Shown piece after piece: positions 20,027 through 29,282 of a DNA stretch of 64,000 nt (its first letter is position 1; each line of letters starts with the position of its first letter). This DNA comes from Haliea sp. E1-2-M8 (GTDB lineage: Bacteria > Pseudomonadota > Gammaproteobacteria > Pseudomonadales > Halieaceae), in the NCBI RefSeq assembly GCF_030649675.1, contig NZ_JAUTDR010000005.1, positions 163,582 to 227,581 of the forward strand, in the 5' to 3' direction. Both the position numbers and the translations under genes were made by a program. Below the pieces are notes generated by a model. It ran no database searches. It was not told the DNA's origin and saw nothing but the letters and a program-made list of their open reading frames with translations.

Positions 20027-21676
20027 CGTCTTCTCCTCCGCAGATCGTCGCGCCAGATCTTCGGCCAGCGCGCCATAGCGCTCCTCGACTTTCTCCCGGC
20101 GAATTTTCAGAGTGGGCGTCAGCACCTCGTTATCAATGGTCCACTCTTCGCTGGCCAGAATCACCGCACCAATACGGGCGTGTTTCTCTACCGCCTCGTT
20201 GATGCTCTGTACCGCCTGGTGTATGGCTTCGGCGATTTCCTGCTCGGCACTATCGCGTGAGGCTTGCGCCAGCTGCCGGGCAGCCTCGTTCAGCACCGCA
20301 ACCATCACCGTCTTGGAATAGCCGCGACCCAGCAAGCAGTGCTGTTCAGTGTGCGGATTCCTGGCGAACTCGCTCTCTATTGGCGGCGGCGCCACAAACT
20401 TGCCCTGGATAGTCTTGAAGTAATCCTTGACCCGGCCGGTCAGATAGATGAAACCATCCTCGTCGACCCGGGCCTTGTCGCCCGTGTGCAGCCAACCGTC
20501 GCGTATCAGTTCGGCGGTCTTGTCCGGCTGCTTGTAGTAGCCCGGGGTGCAGCCCGCGGCCCGCACTGCCAGCTCGCCTTCTTCCGTAATCCGGTATTCC
20601 ACCTCGCCAATGGGCTTGCCGATGGAGCCTATCCGCCGGCTGTCGTGCCCGCTGACGATAACGCCCATGGCCTCGGTCTGGCCAAATCCCTCCATCAGGG
20701 TCAGGCCCAGACGGTCCCACCAGTGAATCAGGGCCGGCGGGGTCGGTGCCGCGGCAACCAGGCAGAATTCCACCTGATCCAGACCGAGGCCTTCCAGAAC
20801 CATGTGCCCAATACCCTGCGGATCCTGCGCCAGAGCGGCCTCCAGTGCATCGCTGCCACCGAACTTGGCTGTCACCGCCTGCTTCAGCTGCTCCCACACC
20901 CGGGGCGGGCCGAAGAACATGTGCGGCCGGGTCCGCTGCAGGTCTGCCGCGAGAGATTCCAGACTCTGGTTGAAACTGACCTCGCCGCAGCAGACCAAGG
21001 AGGAAAACTCCACGATCTGGCGCTCGGCAATGTGCGAAAGCGGCAGATAGGAAAAGTAGCGCGCTTCTTCCCGGGTGCCGAACGAGGCCCGGAAGCGATT
21101 GATGGGGATCAGGTTGCTGGCATGGGTCTGGATCACCCCTTTGGGCAGGCCGGTTGTTCCCGAGGTAAACACCAGCGACATGACGTCGTCCGGCTGACAC
21201 TCCCAGGCAGGGGTCTTGCCCTGCCACGCCGCCAGCAGTGCCTCCCATTGCAGATGTGGTTGCTCGAGCTCGACACCGGGCAGGGTTATCAGGGTAATGC
21301 CCTCAGGCAACACCTCGCGCACCGCATGCCAATTGGATGTTTCACCGACCAACAGCACCCGCGCCTCGGTAAAATCCAGGATGTACTGCGCAGTGGACCC
21401 CGGCAGCGTGGTGAACATGCTCACCGTAATATTGCCCGACCTGATAATGGCGAGATCCGCCAGGAACCAGTGGGCACAATTGCGCGATAGCAGCGCCATG
21501 CGCTGCCCATGGCCAAACTGATGTTCCAACATCGCGGCCATCGCATTCACTGTGGCGGCGGCCTCGCCCCAGGTGACATCGCGGGAGCCTTCCGGCAACA
21601 AATCCTTGAGCCAGACCTTGTCCGGGCATTGCTGGGCCCAGTGATCGAGTAGTGCTGGCAACGTATCAGACTTCAT
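20003..21676 (-). CDS. Long-chain fatty acyl-CoA ligase, AMP-binding
   Basis: A 557-residue adenylate-forming enzyme. FTSGTTGLPKG is the phosphate-binding loop, YLPLSHIAER the following core motif, LMEGFGQTEAMG the adenine motif, WLHTGDKARVDEDGF the ribose/hinge motif and GRVKDYFKTIQGKFVAP the C-terminal lysine region (short pieces given). The form with KDYFKTIQGKFVAP and an acidic C-terminus places it with the FAA1/bubblegum-type long-chain acyl-CoA synthetases. It activates a fatty acid with ATP and CoA. The ATG at 21676 has AGAGG 9 bases upstream; an ATG at 21709 with GGGGAG upstream is also possible and adds 11 residues. Confidence 0.88.
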   Translation of the reverse strand: MKSDTLPALLDHWAQQCPDKVWLKDLLPEGSRDVTWGEAAATVNAMAAMLEHQFGHGQRMALLSRNCAHWFLADLAIIRSGNITVSMFTTLPGSTAQYILDFTEARVLLVGETSNWHAVREVLPEGITLITLPGVELEQPHLQWEALLAAWQGKTPAWECQPDDVMSLVFTSGTTGLPKGVIQTHASNLIPINRFRASFGTREEARYFSYLPLSHIAERQIVEFSSLVCCGEVSFNQSLESLAADLQRTRPHMFFGPPRVWEQLKQAVTAKFGGSDALEAALAQDPQGIGHMVLEGLGLDQVEFCLVAAAPTPPALIHWWDRLGLTLMEGFGQTEAMGVIVSGHDSRRIGSIGKPIGEVEYRITEEGELAVRAAGCTPGYYKQPDKTAELIRDGWLHTGDKARVDEDGFIYLTGRVKDYFKTIQGKFVAPPPIESEFARNPHTEQHCLLGRGYSKTVMVAVLNEAARQLAQASRDSAEQEIAEAIHQAVQSINEAVEKHARIGAVILASEEWTIDNEVLTPTLKIRREKVEERYGALAEDLARRSAEEKTLLLHWAD

Positions 21677-21751
21677 TTCGGTGGCCTCTCTTATTGTAGG
21701 ATGAAACATTTGGGCTCCCCTTTGAACGCGGCCCGGGTAAAGCTGGATCAG

Positions 21752-23500
21752 TCAGGACAGCAACAGGTCCGCGCGCTGCACCACCCGCCGCTGGAATGCA
21801 GCTTCGTTCTCCGTGTACTCGGGACTTTCAATCGTGGAGACGTAGCGCCACTCCGCTGTGACCGCTTCATCTGCAAATGCCACGGTCAGGTAGCCGCGGT
21901 CAAGGAAGTTGGCATACACCAGGTCGTCGACGAGTATGGACATCAGCGGCGCAAACAGGGCCGCTGCGTCGCTGCCGAGTATCGCATCCAGCCCCGGCGA
22001 GGTCACGCTGGCGGTGGCGAACTCCACTCCGGCGACGTCTCCGCTGCTGTTGCGCAGCTGCGATGCCCAGGCATTGTGGGTATCTCCGGCGAGCACCACC
22101 AGGCGGCTGCCGAGCTGGGCAGCAAAATCCAGTACCCGGTTGCGCTCGAAATCATAGCCATCCCAGGCATCCAGATTGTAGGGAATTGCGGAGTCAAGCA
22201 GCGCCTGCTCCTCCGCCGTGCGCTCCTCCGGAGTCTTGTTTTTGGCCGCAACCGCTGCCAGTACCGCCGCCGTGCCGCCCGCCAGTGGATCATCCGTGGC
22301 GATACTCGGCTCCAGTGCTTCCAGAATGGGTGACGGCAGCGCATAACGCCCCATCAGCACCTGCTGGCCAAGAATCTGCCAGCGCGCGGTCGAGTCGATG
22401 AGCTGCTCTTCCAGCCACGCCAGTTGCTGCGCCCCGAGCAGCGTGCGATTGCTGTCGCCGACCGCGGCCCGGGTGGCATCGACATCGATCTTGCCGCCGG
22501 TGGCAAAATCCGGGTAGACAAACTGGCGGTCGCGACTCACCACCCGGGTGTCCAGCATGATCAAATCGAGCAGGTCACCGTAGGGCAGACGCCGGTAGAT
22601 GATTTCTTCGGCGCTGGCCGGGGGCCGCACCGGCAGCCACTCGTACCAGGCCTGAATGGCCGCTGCCCTGCGTGCGGAAAACTCGCCTTCGGTTGCCGGA
22701 TCGTGGTTCTCGGCACCCCCGCGCCAGGCGTCGTTGGCAATTTCGTGGTCATCCCAGACCACGATAAACGGGTGTGCAGCATGGGCAGATTGCAGGTCCG
22801 GGTCGCTCCGGTACTGGGCGTGGCGGCTGCGGTAGTCGGCGAGGGTGAGAATCTCCGTGGCTGGTTCGACCACCCTGCCCAGGGCCTCGGCGTCGGCACT
22901 GGCGTAGCCGTTCGGGCCATATTCGTAGATGTAGTCGCCCAGGTGCAGCACCGCATCCACCGGCTGTTGCGCCACCTCGCGGTAGACGTTGAAAAAACCG
23001 GTCGGGTAGTTGGAACAGGAAACCACGGCAAAGGCCGCGGTGGCGGTTGCTCCGGCAGGCGCGGTGCGTGTGCGCGCTGCTGTGGACACGCGGTCGCGCA
23101 CCCGAAAACGGTAGTAGTAGGCGGTGCCGGCAGCGAGGCCGGTGACATCGACCTTGACCGTGAAGTCCACGTTCTCATCCGTGGTTCCGGAACCGCTGGC
23201 CACGATTTCGCTGAAGTCCTGGTCGGCGGCGACTTCCCATTCCACTTCCACAAAGCCCGGTTCCTCGGGCGTGACCCGGGTCCAGAGTATGACCCGGTCG
23301 GTCAATGGATCCCCGGAAGCGACGCCGTGATTAAAGTCGGCCGCTACACCAACCGGCCCGGGCTCGGGAGTTGGATCAGGTATCTGGCGATCGCTACTGT
23401 CGGAACAACCGATCAGATTACTGCCCAACAGGGGCAAGAGAGATGCTGCCGCCACCCCTTTTACCAGGGCACGGCGGCGCAAATCGGGTTTCTCGGACAT
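21752..23500 (-). CDS. phoD: Alkaline phosphatase D (PhoD family), Tat-exported lipoprotein
   Basis: A 582-residue phosphodiesterase/phosphatase. The N-terminus has the twin-arginine pattern RRRALVKG, a hydrophobic stretch and a lipobox-like LIGC at about residue 32, so it is probably exported folded and may be lipid-anchored. A PhoD N-terminal domain (HGVASGDPLTDRVILWTRV) precedes the metallophosphatase domain with HLGDYIYEYG, VWDDHEIANDAW and LAGDTHNAWASQL, which carry the metal ligands of the Fe/Ca site. PhoD releases phosphate from organic phosphates, an advantage in phosphate-poor seawater. No Pho box was searched for successfully. The gene stands alone between two unrelated minus-strand genes. 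Confidence 0.93.
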   Translation of the reverse strand: MSEKPDLRRRALVKGVAAASLLPLLGSNLIGCSDSSDRQIPDPTPEPGPVGVAADFNHGVASGDPLTDRVILWTRVTPEEPGFVEVEWEVAADQDFSEIVASGSGTTDENVDFTVKVDVTGLAAGTAYYYRFRVRDRVSTAARTRTAPAGATATAAFAVVSCSNYPTGFFNVYREVAQQPVDAVLHLGDYIYEYGPNGYASADAEALGRVVEPATEILTLADYRSRHAQYRSDPDLQSAHAAHPFIVVWDDHEIANDAWRGGAENHDPATEGEFSARRAAAIQAWYEWLPVRPPASAEEIIYRRLPYGDLLDLIMLDTRVVSRDRQFVYPDFATGGKIDVDATRAAVGDSNRTLLGAQQLAWLEEQLIDSTARWQILGQQVLMGRYALPSPILEALEPSIATDDPLAGGTAAVLAAVAAKNKTPEERTAEEQALLDSAIPYNLDAWDGYDFERNRVLDFAAQLGSRLVVLAGDTHNAWASQLRNSSGDVAGVEFATASVTSPGLDAILGSDAAALFAPLMSILVDDLVYANFLDRGYLTVAFADEAVTAEWRYVSTIESPEYTENEAAFQRRVVQRADLLLS

Positions 23501-23605
23501 GCTTATGCTCCAGTGAGGCCGCCAGAGGCGGGAACCGGAGCAGGATTACAGGAAGTGGTTAGCGGCGCAAGTGCTGCGCCGGATCAAGCGGAGAGGAACC
23601 CTTCT

Positions 23606-24895
23606 TCACCGAGCCGGGCGATTGCCGTTACCCGCACCGCCGCCGCTGCGGCGACGGCGCTGGCCGCGATTCGCCGCATCAGCGGCCGGCGGGCCGGCGC
23701 GGCGCGCCGGTCTCTGGCTCTGGGGGCGGCCGGTCGCACCGGGGCGCCCCTGGGGCACCGCGTGCTCGGGCTCGAAGCCCTCGATTTCCTCCCGCGGCAA
23801 GGACTTGCGAATAAGCTTTTCAATCCCGGCCAGGTAATCAGCCTCGTCCGCACTCACCAGTGAGTACGCGTGGCCGGAGGCACCGGCACGACCGGTGCGC
23901 CCGATACGGTGCACGTAGTCTTCGGCAACGTTGGGCAGGTCGAAGTTGACCACCTGCGGCAGTTGTTCAATGTCGAGACCGCGGGCAGCGATATCCGTGG
24001 CGACCAGCGCCTGAACCTTGCCCCGCTTGAAATCGCCCAGGGCCTTGGTTCGTGCATTCTGGCTCTTGTTGCCATGGATCGCGACGGCGCTGATGCCGTT
24101 CTTCTCCAGCTGCTGGCTCAGCTTGTTGGCGCCGTGCTTGGTGCGGGTGAATACCAGCACCTGGTGCCAGGCGTTGCTTTGCACCAGGTGGCTGAGCAAC
24201 TCCGGTTTGCGTTTTTTGTCCACCGGATAGACCCACTGGGTCACCATGTCCGCCGTGGCATTGGGGGGAGCGACTTCCACTTTCACCGGGCTCTGCATAT
24301 AACCCTGGGCGAGCTTGGTGATTTCGGCGGAAAAGGTTGCCGAGAACATCAGGGTCTGGCGCTGTGTCGGCAGTAACTTGACGATCCGCTTTATGTCGTT
24401 GATGAAGCCCATGTCCAGCATGCGGTCCGCTTCGTCAAATACCAGCACCTCGAGGTCGCTGAAATCGACAAAGCCCTGACCGTGCAGGTCCAGCAGGCGT
24501 CCCGGCGTTGCCACCAGCACGTCGACGCCGCGCTTGAGCAGGGCGATCTGGGGATTGATCTTGACGCCCCCGAACACTACCGCCGAGCGGAAGTCGTCAT
24601 ATTTTCCGTAATCGCGCACACTCTCCTGCACCTGGGCGGCGAGCTCACGGGTGGGGGTCAATACCAGGGCACGACAACGGTTGGCCTTGACCGGCTTGCC
24701 GCCGGTGAGGCGATGCAGCAGCGGCAGGGTGAAGGCGGCGGTCTTGCCGGTGCCGGTCTGGGCGGCGGCCATCACATCCTGGCCTGCAAGGATCAGGGGA
24801 ATGGCTTTCGCCTGAATTGGGGAAGGGGTTTCGTAGCCCTGGTCGGCAATAGCGCGCATCAGGCTGGCGGACAGCCCGAGGGTGTCAAAGGTCAT
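23606..24895 (-). CDS. rhlE: DEAD-box ATP-dependent RNA helicase RhlE
   Basis: A 429-residue helicase. Q motif (YETPSPIQ), motif I AQTGTGKT, Ia PTRELAAQ, motif [11 protein letters not shown], motif III MFSATFS, motif [12 protein letters not shown] and motif [12 protein letters not shown] are all present in order. A basic C-terminal tail rich in Arg, Gly, Pro and Ala (from about residue 370) is the usual RNA-binding extension. RhlE acts in ribosome assembly and RNA decay. The ATG at 24895 is chosen; an in-frame TTG nine bases upstream is less likely. Confidence 0.94.
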   Translation of the reverse strand: MTFDTLGLSASLMRAIADQGYETPSPIQAKAIPLILAGQDVMAAAQTGTGKTAAFTLPLLHRLTGGKPVKANRCRALVLTPTRELAAQVQESVRDYGKYDDFRSAVVFGGVKINPQIALLKRGVDVLVATPGRLLDLHGQGFVDFSDLEVLVFDEADRMLDMGFINDIKRIVKLLPTQRQTLMFSATFSAEITKLAQGYMQSPVKVEVAPPNATADMVTQWVYPVDKKRKPELLSHLVQSNAWHQVLVFTRTKHGANKLSQQLEKNGISAVAIHGNKSQNARTKALGDFKRGKVQALVATDIAARGLDIEQLPQVVNFDLPNVAEDYVHRIGRTGRAGASGHAYSLVSADEADYLAGIEKLIRKSLPREEIEGFEPEHAVPQGRPGATGRPQSQRPARRAGPPAADAANRGQRRRRSGGGAGNGNRPAR

Positions 24896-25022
24896 AGTCA
24901 GCAATCTCTGTGGGAATGTATAAAAGGTAAATCGGAGGGGTGATGCTGACGAGGAATGGCACCGTCAGCGGGTGCGAGCTGGGAATACTACGCTAATCTG
25001 TCGTGAATGCAAGCTGCGCGAA

Positions 25023-26021
25023 TCAGGCTGCGCCAGAGGGAAAGGCCACGGGCTCTTCTGGAAAGACCGGTTCCGGACGGTGAAAGCGGTCGCGAGCGAG
25101 GCGGACGCGGGCCGCGTGGTCAGGTGCGGTAGCGGCGATTTCCTCTGCCATTCGCAGGCGGTGGATCAGGCCTTCCTGGTTCGCCACCTGAATCGCCAGC
25201 CCGGGTCGCGCATTCAATTCCAGCAACATCGGGCCACGCTGCCTGTCCAGTACGATGTCCGCTCCCAGGTAGCCCAGGCCGGTCATCTCGGCGCAGCTGG
25301 CGGCGAGGTCCAGAATCGCGTCCCAGTCGGGCAGGCGCAGGGATTTGAAGCAGGCTCCGGTGTCGGGGTGGTGGGTGACCAGGCTGCCGTGCTGGACAGC
25401 GGCGATGCTGTGGCCGTCACCGATATCTATCCCCACGCCCACCGCGCCCTGGTGCAGGTTGGCCTTGCCGTCCGAGGCGTGCGTCGCACAGCGCATCATG
25501 GCCATGACCGGTACCCCGCGGAGCACGATCACCCGGATGTCCGGCACCCCCTCGTAACTGTACTCCGCCAGCGCCGGATTGAAGTCAATCAGCGCTTCGA
25601 TCATGGCAAAGTCGTTGCGGCCACCGAGACTGTGCAGGCCGGCGAGAATATTGGAGGTGTGCCGGCGCAGGTCGCGGTCTGCAATGACGCTGCCACTGGA
25701 CTTCACAAAGCGGTCCCCGTCGCGGCCGACAACAACCAGGATACCCTTGCCGCCGCTACCCTGCACCGGCTTGATAACAAAGGCATCCCGATCCTGGACC
25801 TGCTCCATAATATGGTCAATCTGGAACTGGTGCTCAATCACGCCATACAGCTCTGGCACCACGATACCGCGCTCCAGCGCCGCCTTCTTGGTGAGCAGCT
25901 TGTTGTCCACCAGCTGGTAATTGCGACGCGGGTTGTTGGCACCGATGAAGGAAATGTTGCGGCGGTTCATCCCCAGGATGCCAAGCCGGCGCAGGGTGGA
26001 GGGAGCTACCAGCCTGATCAT
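25023..26021 (-). CDS. Alpha-L-glutamate ligase-like ATP-grasp protein
   Basis: A 332-residue ATP-grasp protein of the RimK-related class found beside inactive transglutaminases. Landmarks are NRRNISFIGANNPRR at the N-terminus, FVIKPVQGSGGKGILVV as the ATP-binding loop, YSYEGVPDIRVIVL and LELNARPGLAIQVAN with the metal-binding Glu and Asn of the ATP-grasp fold. Enzymes of this fold ligate amino acids to carboxylates, but the substrate of this class is unknown to me. The start ATG overlaps the stop of the transglutaminase gene by ATGA, so they are translated together. It is the last gene of a three-gene module. Confidence 0.88.
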   Translation of the reverse strand: MIRLVAPSTLRRLGILGMNRRNISFIGANNPRRNYQLVDNKLLTKKAALERGIVVPELYGVIEHQFQIDHIMEQVQDRDAFVIKPVQGSGGKGILVVVGRDGDRFVKSSGSVIADRDLRRHTSNILAGLHSLGGRNDFAMIEALIDFNPALAEYSYEGVPDIRVIVLRGVPVMAMMRCATHASDGKANLHQGAVGVGIDIGDGHSIAAVQHGSLVTHHPDTGACFKSLRLPDWDAILDLAASCAEMTGLGYLGADIVLDRQRGPMLLELNARPGLAIQVANQEGLIHRLRMAEEIAATAPDHAARVRLARDRFHRPEPVFPEEPVAFPSGAA

Positions 26022-27541
26022 TTCATATTGGCCATGTCGCGGAAGCGATACAGCTCCGACAAGCGGTAACCGGTGTACTTGCCGATCAGCAGGATGACGC
26101 CGAGCAGGCTGACCAGCAGTTCCGGAAAGTTGAAGGTGAGATGCTCAACCACCGACAGGGACATCACCAGGTAGGCCATGATCGCCACCAGCAGACTGCC
26201 ACCGCCCTGCACCATCACCTCACGGCCACCCTCTTCTTCCCAGAGGATGGACATGCGCTCGATTGTCCAGGCCAGGATAATGGTCGGGAAGAACGTCACG
26301 GTGAGGGCCTGGTCCAGGCCCAGCTTGTAGCTGATCAGCGCCAGCACAGCCATCAGCAGGATCACCACAATGACCACCGCCGACACCCGGGCCACCAGGA
26401 GCAGGTTGAGATGACTCAGCCAGGATCGGATCCAGAGGCCAACGCTCACCAGGCTCAGGAAGATGACCAGGCCCACCAGCAAGGTAGTCTGCAGAAACGC
26501 GAGGGCGATAAGGATAGGCATGAAAGTGCCGGACGTCTTCAGGCCCACCAGGATACGCATCACCACCACCACAAAGGCGGCTACCGGCAACAGCAGGATG
26601 CCCTTGAAGATCCCCTGCTGCTCTACCGGCAGGGCGTAGATGGAAAAGTCGAGCAGGGCGAAGTCGTCGCTGCGCTGCTCCATGCTGACCACGGTCTTGG
26701 CGGACAGGCTGTTACTCACAAGGGCGAATTCGAGCCGCGAATCGCGCCCCCCCATCACCCGCAGCGCGGCGCCATCGCCGCGCTGCCAGATGAAGAAATT
26801 GTCCGGCAAACCACTGACCGCGGTCACTGGATCCAGCAACTGCCAGTCACTGCCATCGTGAATTTCCAGCAGCGCGCTCAGAGTCTGGCGCCGGCGCCCG
26901 TCCTGCAGCTGGATACCGCGCACAGTGTGGGCCGGGATACCCGCGTAGGCCAGCACGTCGAGCATGACCCGCAGCGACGTTTCACGGTAGGTGCCGAGGA
27001 GAAATTCTGCGTCCTGGCTCGGCTGCGACCGCGCCAGCTCCTGGATCAGCAGCGCGGCAAAGGTCGCCGGGCCGCTGGAACGATCCCGCAGGTCCATGAC
27101 CAAACGCTCCATGGCCGCCCGCTGGTCCGCCTCCAGCAATGGCGCCTCCACCTCGCTCACCGGGAAATCGGGCAGCAGGTCCCGGTTGGCGCGATAGGCC
27201 TGCTGCTTGTAGTAGAGCGTGGTGGGATGCTCGAGGGACTGCCGCGACCACCGCGCCACCTTGCCATCCCCTTCCTCCACGACGGAAAAGCCAAACCCCG
27301 AGGAGGCAAAGTGTTCTTCCAGGGTGACCCAGCCGCCCAGCCCCGAGGGCAGTTCCAGCTCCACGTCCACCGGACCGTCACTGGGCTGGAAGCTGATCTT
27401 GGTCTCGATGGTCCACACTTCCCGCGACTCACCGGGCCAGAGCGGCAGGTCCAGGCTCACCACCTTGTAGGCGGTCAGGACCAGACCGAAGAGAATCAAG
27501 GCGCCGGCAACAATGCCGACCTTGTATTTGGATGCAATCAT
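26018..27541 (-). CDS. Inactive transglutaminase fused to 7-TM domain
   Basis: A 507-residue membrane protein. An N-terminal helix (residues 8-28) is followed by a periplasmic transglutaminase-like domain (about 35-300; TSLRVMLDVLAYAGIPAHTVRGIQL is its core, given in pieces TSLRVMLDVL and AGIPAHTVRG). The papain-like cysteine and other catalytic residues are not evident, hence inactive. Seven membrane helices follow (about 300-490). Proteins of this architecture are always seen next to a RimK-like ligase and a retropepsin-like protease, in many gammaproteobacteria including Pseudomonas, where the module is linked to osmotic tolerance as far as I recall. GTKTSGTFMPILIALAF-type segments (LKTSGTFMPIL) are typical. 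Confidence 0.87.
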   Translation of the reverse strand: MIASKYKVGIVAGALILFGLVLTAYKVVSLDLPLWPGESREVWTIETKISFQPSDGPVDVELELPSGLGGWVTLEEHFASSGFGFSVVEEGDGKVARWSRQSLEHPTTLYYKQQAYRANRDLLPDFPVSEVEAPLLEADQRAAMERLVMDLRDRSSGPATFAALLIQELARSQPSQDAEFLLGTYRETSLRVMLDVLAYAGIPAHTVRGIQLQDGRRRQTLSALLEIHDGSDWQLLDPVTAVSGLPDNFFIWQRGDGAALRVMGGRDSRLEFALVSNSLSAKTVVSMEQRSDDFALLDFSIYALPVEQQGIFKGILLLPVAAFVVVVMRILVGLKTSGTFMPILIALAFLQTTLLVGLVIFLSLVSVGLWIRSWLSHLNLLLVARVSAVVIVVILLMAVLALISYKLGLDQALTVTFFPTIILAWTIERMSILWEEEGGREVMVQGGGSLLVAIMAYLVMSLSVVEHLTFNFPELLVSLLGVILLIGKYTGYRLSELYRFRDMANMK

Positions 27542-27549
27542 GGCGGCTG

Positions 27550-28194
27550 CTAGTTACCCAGGGTGTGGCGACGGCTGACGTCAACGATTGCGACGTCAGT
27601 CAACAGGTTGCGCCCTACCACCAGCGGGTAAGGCATATCGGCACGCTCAGACAGGCCGACTTCTACCCGCGTGCGGTTATCGCCAAAGGCCAGCCACATC
27701 TGCACCACGTAATTGCGGGTGGTACTGCCATCCGCATGCTGGTTGGACACGCGGCGCCGCACCAGGGCTTCAATTTCGTGCTCGTCCCCCGTTTCCGGGT
27801 CGGCGAGCGTGTAACTCACATAACGCTTGCCATCCTTTTCCAGCAGGCGAATGTTGCGGGCTGCAACGGTGGTGCCCTCCGCCGCCGTATCAATGATCGC
27901 CTCCAGACGCAGTCCGGGGGGATCAACCGTGACAAACTCGAGCACACCAATGATCGGCAGGTCCAGTTCTCCAGCCGTAGCAGGCGGGGGCGGTGGTGGT
28001 GGTGGCGGCGCCGGGCGCAGCACGATCTTTTCCAGCACGCGCGGTGCGGGGCACTCCTCGATCTGACACACCGGGCAATCCGGAACCTGCACCTCCGGAC
28101 AGACTTCTGCTACGGGCTCCGGGCCGGGCACGGTCTGGCACCCAGCCAGCACCGCGACCGCCAACAACGTTGCACCTCTACTCAACAATGACAT
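27550..28194 (-). CDS. Retropepsin-like lipoprotein (former 'ATP-dependent zinc protease' family), active-site variant
   Basis: A 214-residue lipoprotein: LAVAVLAGC gives a lipobox with Cys19. Then comes a Cys-rich stretch (Cys32, 40, 43, 48), a run of nine prolines (residues 63-71) and a retropepsin-like domain from about residue 78. In the family the active site is D-T/S-G-A; here it reads IIDTAAEGTTV, with Asp102 kept and the Gly replaced by Ala. The ending YPLVVGRNLLTDVAIVDVSR (pieces: YPLVVGRNLL, VAIVDVSR) fits the family. It is the first gene of the module with the transglutaminase and the ATP-grasp gene. The ATG at 28194 is favoured by the lipobox spacing and an AGGGGA just upstream. 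Confidence 0.85.
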   Translation of the reverse strand: MSLLSRGATLLAVAVLAGCQTVPGPEPVAEVCPEVQVPDCPVCQIEECPAPRVLEKIVLRPAPPPPPPPPPATAGELDLPIIGVLEFVTVDPPGLRLEAIIDTAAEGTTVAARNIRLLEKDGKRYVSYTLADPETGDEHEIEALVRRRVSNQHADGSTTRNYVVQMWLAFGDNRTRVEVGLSERADMPYPLVVGRNLLTDVAIVDVSRRHTLGN

Positions 28195-28381
28195 GCGTTC
28201 CCCTGACACTGCGCCGGTCGTCCTGCCGGCGTCGGACAAATGAGTATACTGTAGCTTGCGCAGGAAAATCACGCGCCATGGCAAGAGCGACTGCGGCGGG
28301 CGTTACCGAGGGATCGGCCGGGCTTGATATTCGCCGGGCTTGCCCCTACTGTGCGGCCATCGCCCACAAGAGGATTAGCCG

Positions 28382-28822
28382 ATGCTGACCTGGAATGATG
28401 TCCGCCGCTTCGCCGAGGAGGGCAACCCCGCCCCAGATCGGACCCTGCAGCGCAGCGACGAAGAATGGGCTGAGCTACTGACGCCTGAGCAGTTTCAGGT
28501 CACCCGCAAGGCCGGCACTGAGCGGGCCTTCAGCAACGAGATGTGCTCCCGCTTCGAGCCCGGGGCCTATAGCTGCGTCTGCTGTGACACGCTGCTATTC
28601 GACGGCGACACGAAGTTCGAGTCCGGTACCGGCTGGCCGTCCTTCACCCAGCCCGCCAGGGAAAACGCAATCGCCTACCACAGTGACAACAGCGTTGGTC
28701 GCAGCCGGATTGAAACCACCTGCAACACCTGCGGCGCGCACCTGGGACACGTATTTCCCGATGGCCCGCCTCCCGGGGGGCTGCGTTACTGCATGAACGC
28801 GGCCGCGCTGCGCAAGTGCTAG
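28382..28822 (+). CDS. msrB: Peptide-methionine (R)-S-oxide reductase MsrB
   Basis: A 146-residue MsrB. The two zinc CxxC pairs are CVCC and CNTC; FESGTGWPSF and GAHLGHVFPDG are signature motifs; the catalytic Cys137 is in RYCMNAAAL, so this is the thiol and not the selenocysteine form. A further Cys at the very C-terminus (RKC) could act as a resolving cysteine, which is inference. It repairs methionine-R-sulfoxide in proteins. It is followed after four bases by a thioesterase gene, so the two are likely co-transcribed. Confidence 0.94.
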   Translation: MLTWNDVRRFAEEGNPAPDRTLQRSDEEWAELLTPEQFQVTRKAGTERAFSNEMCSRFEPGAYSCVCCDTLLFDGDTKFESGTGWPSFTQPARENAIAYHSDNSVGRSRIETTCNTCGAHLGHVFPDGPPPGGLRYCMNAAALRKC

Positions 28823-28826
28823 GCCG

Positions 28827-29264
28827 ATGGCGGCCACCATCCTGCCCTACCGCAACACCATGCTGGTACGCTTCAGCGACACCGATGCGCAGGGTCATCT
28901 GTATTTCGCCAACTATCTGGTTTATGCCGATGAAGTCGCGGGTTTTTACATGGAAGAGCTGGGCCTCAATGCCATGAACCCGCAGGCAGCGCCCTGCTTC
29001 ATTTTCACCGTGAATATCAATTGTGACTACCTCGGCGAATGCCGGGCCTATGAGACCGTGGAAGTCCGGCTGGGTTACACCCGCCTCGGGAGCAGCAGTG
29101 CGGACCTGGCATTCGAACTGTATGCAGATCGCGGCAGCCGAATCCTGGCTCGGGGCAGCATCACCCAGGTCTTTACCGACAAGGAATCGCGCAGGCCGAC
29201 CCCAATTCCAGCGCAGTTCCGGGCGGCGATCGTAGCGCGCCAGCCCGCGCTTGCGGATGCCTGA
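28827..29264 (+). CDS. Acyl-CoA thioesterase, 4-hydroxybenzoyl-CoA thioesterase type
   Basis: A 145-residue hotdog-fold protein. The motif RFSDTDAQGHLYFANYLVYADE (short: FSDTDAQGH, YFANYLVY) includes the Asp that acts as nucleophile or base in 4HBT-type thioesterases, followed by an N-x-x-Y helix. It hydrolyses acyl- or aroyl-CoA to CoA and free acid; the substrate is not told by sequence. Residues 118-145 are less conserved. It starts four bases after msrB, an unusual pairing with no known functional link. Confidence 0.85.
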   Translation: MAATILPYRNTMLVRFSDTDAQGHLYFANYLVYADEVAGFYMEELGLNAMNPQAAPCFIFTVNINCDYLGECRAYETVEVRLGYTRLGSSSADLAFELYADRGSRILARGSITQVFTDKESRRPTPIPAQFRAAIVARQPALADA

Positions 29265-29282
29265 CAGGCCACCCCCACCACG

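Noticed and set aside
28195..28381. Promoter with TATACT at 28243-28248 for the retropepsin-like gene
   Set aside because: No acceptable -35 at 16-18 bases; the -10 alone is too weak to list.
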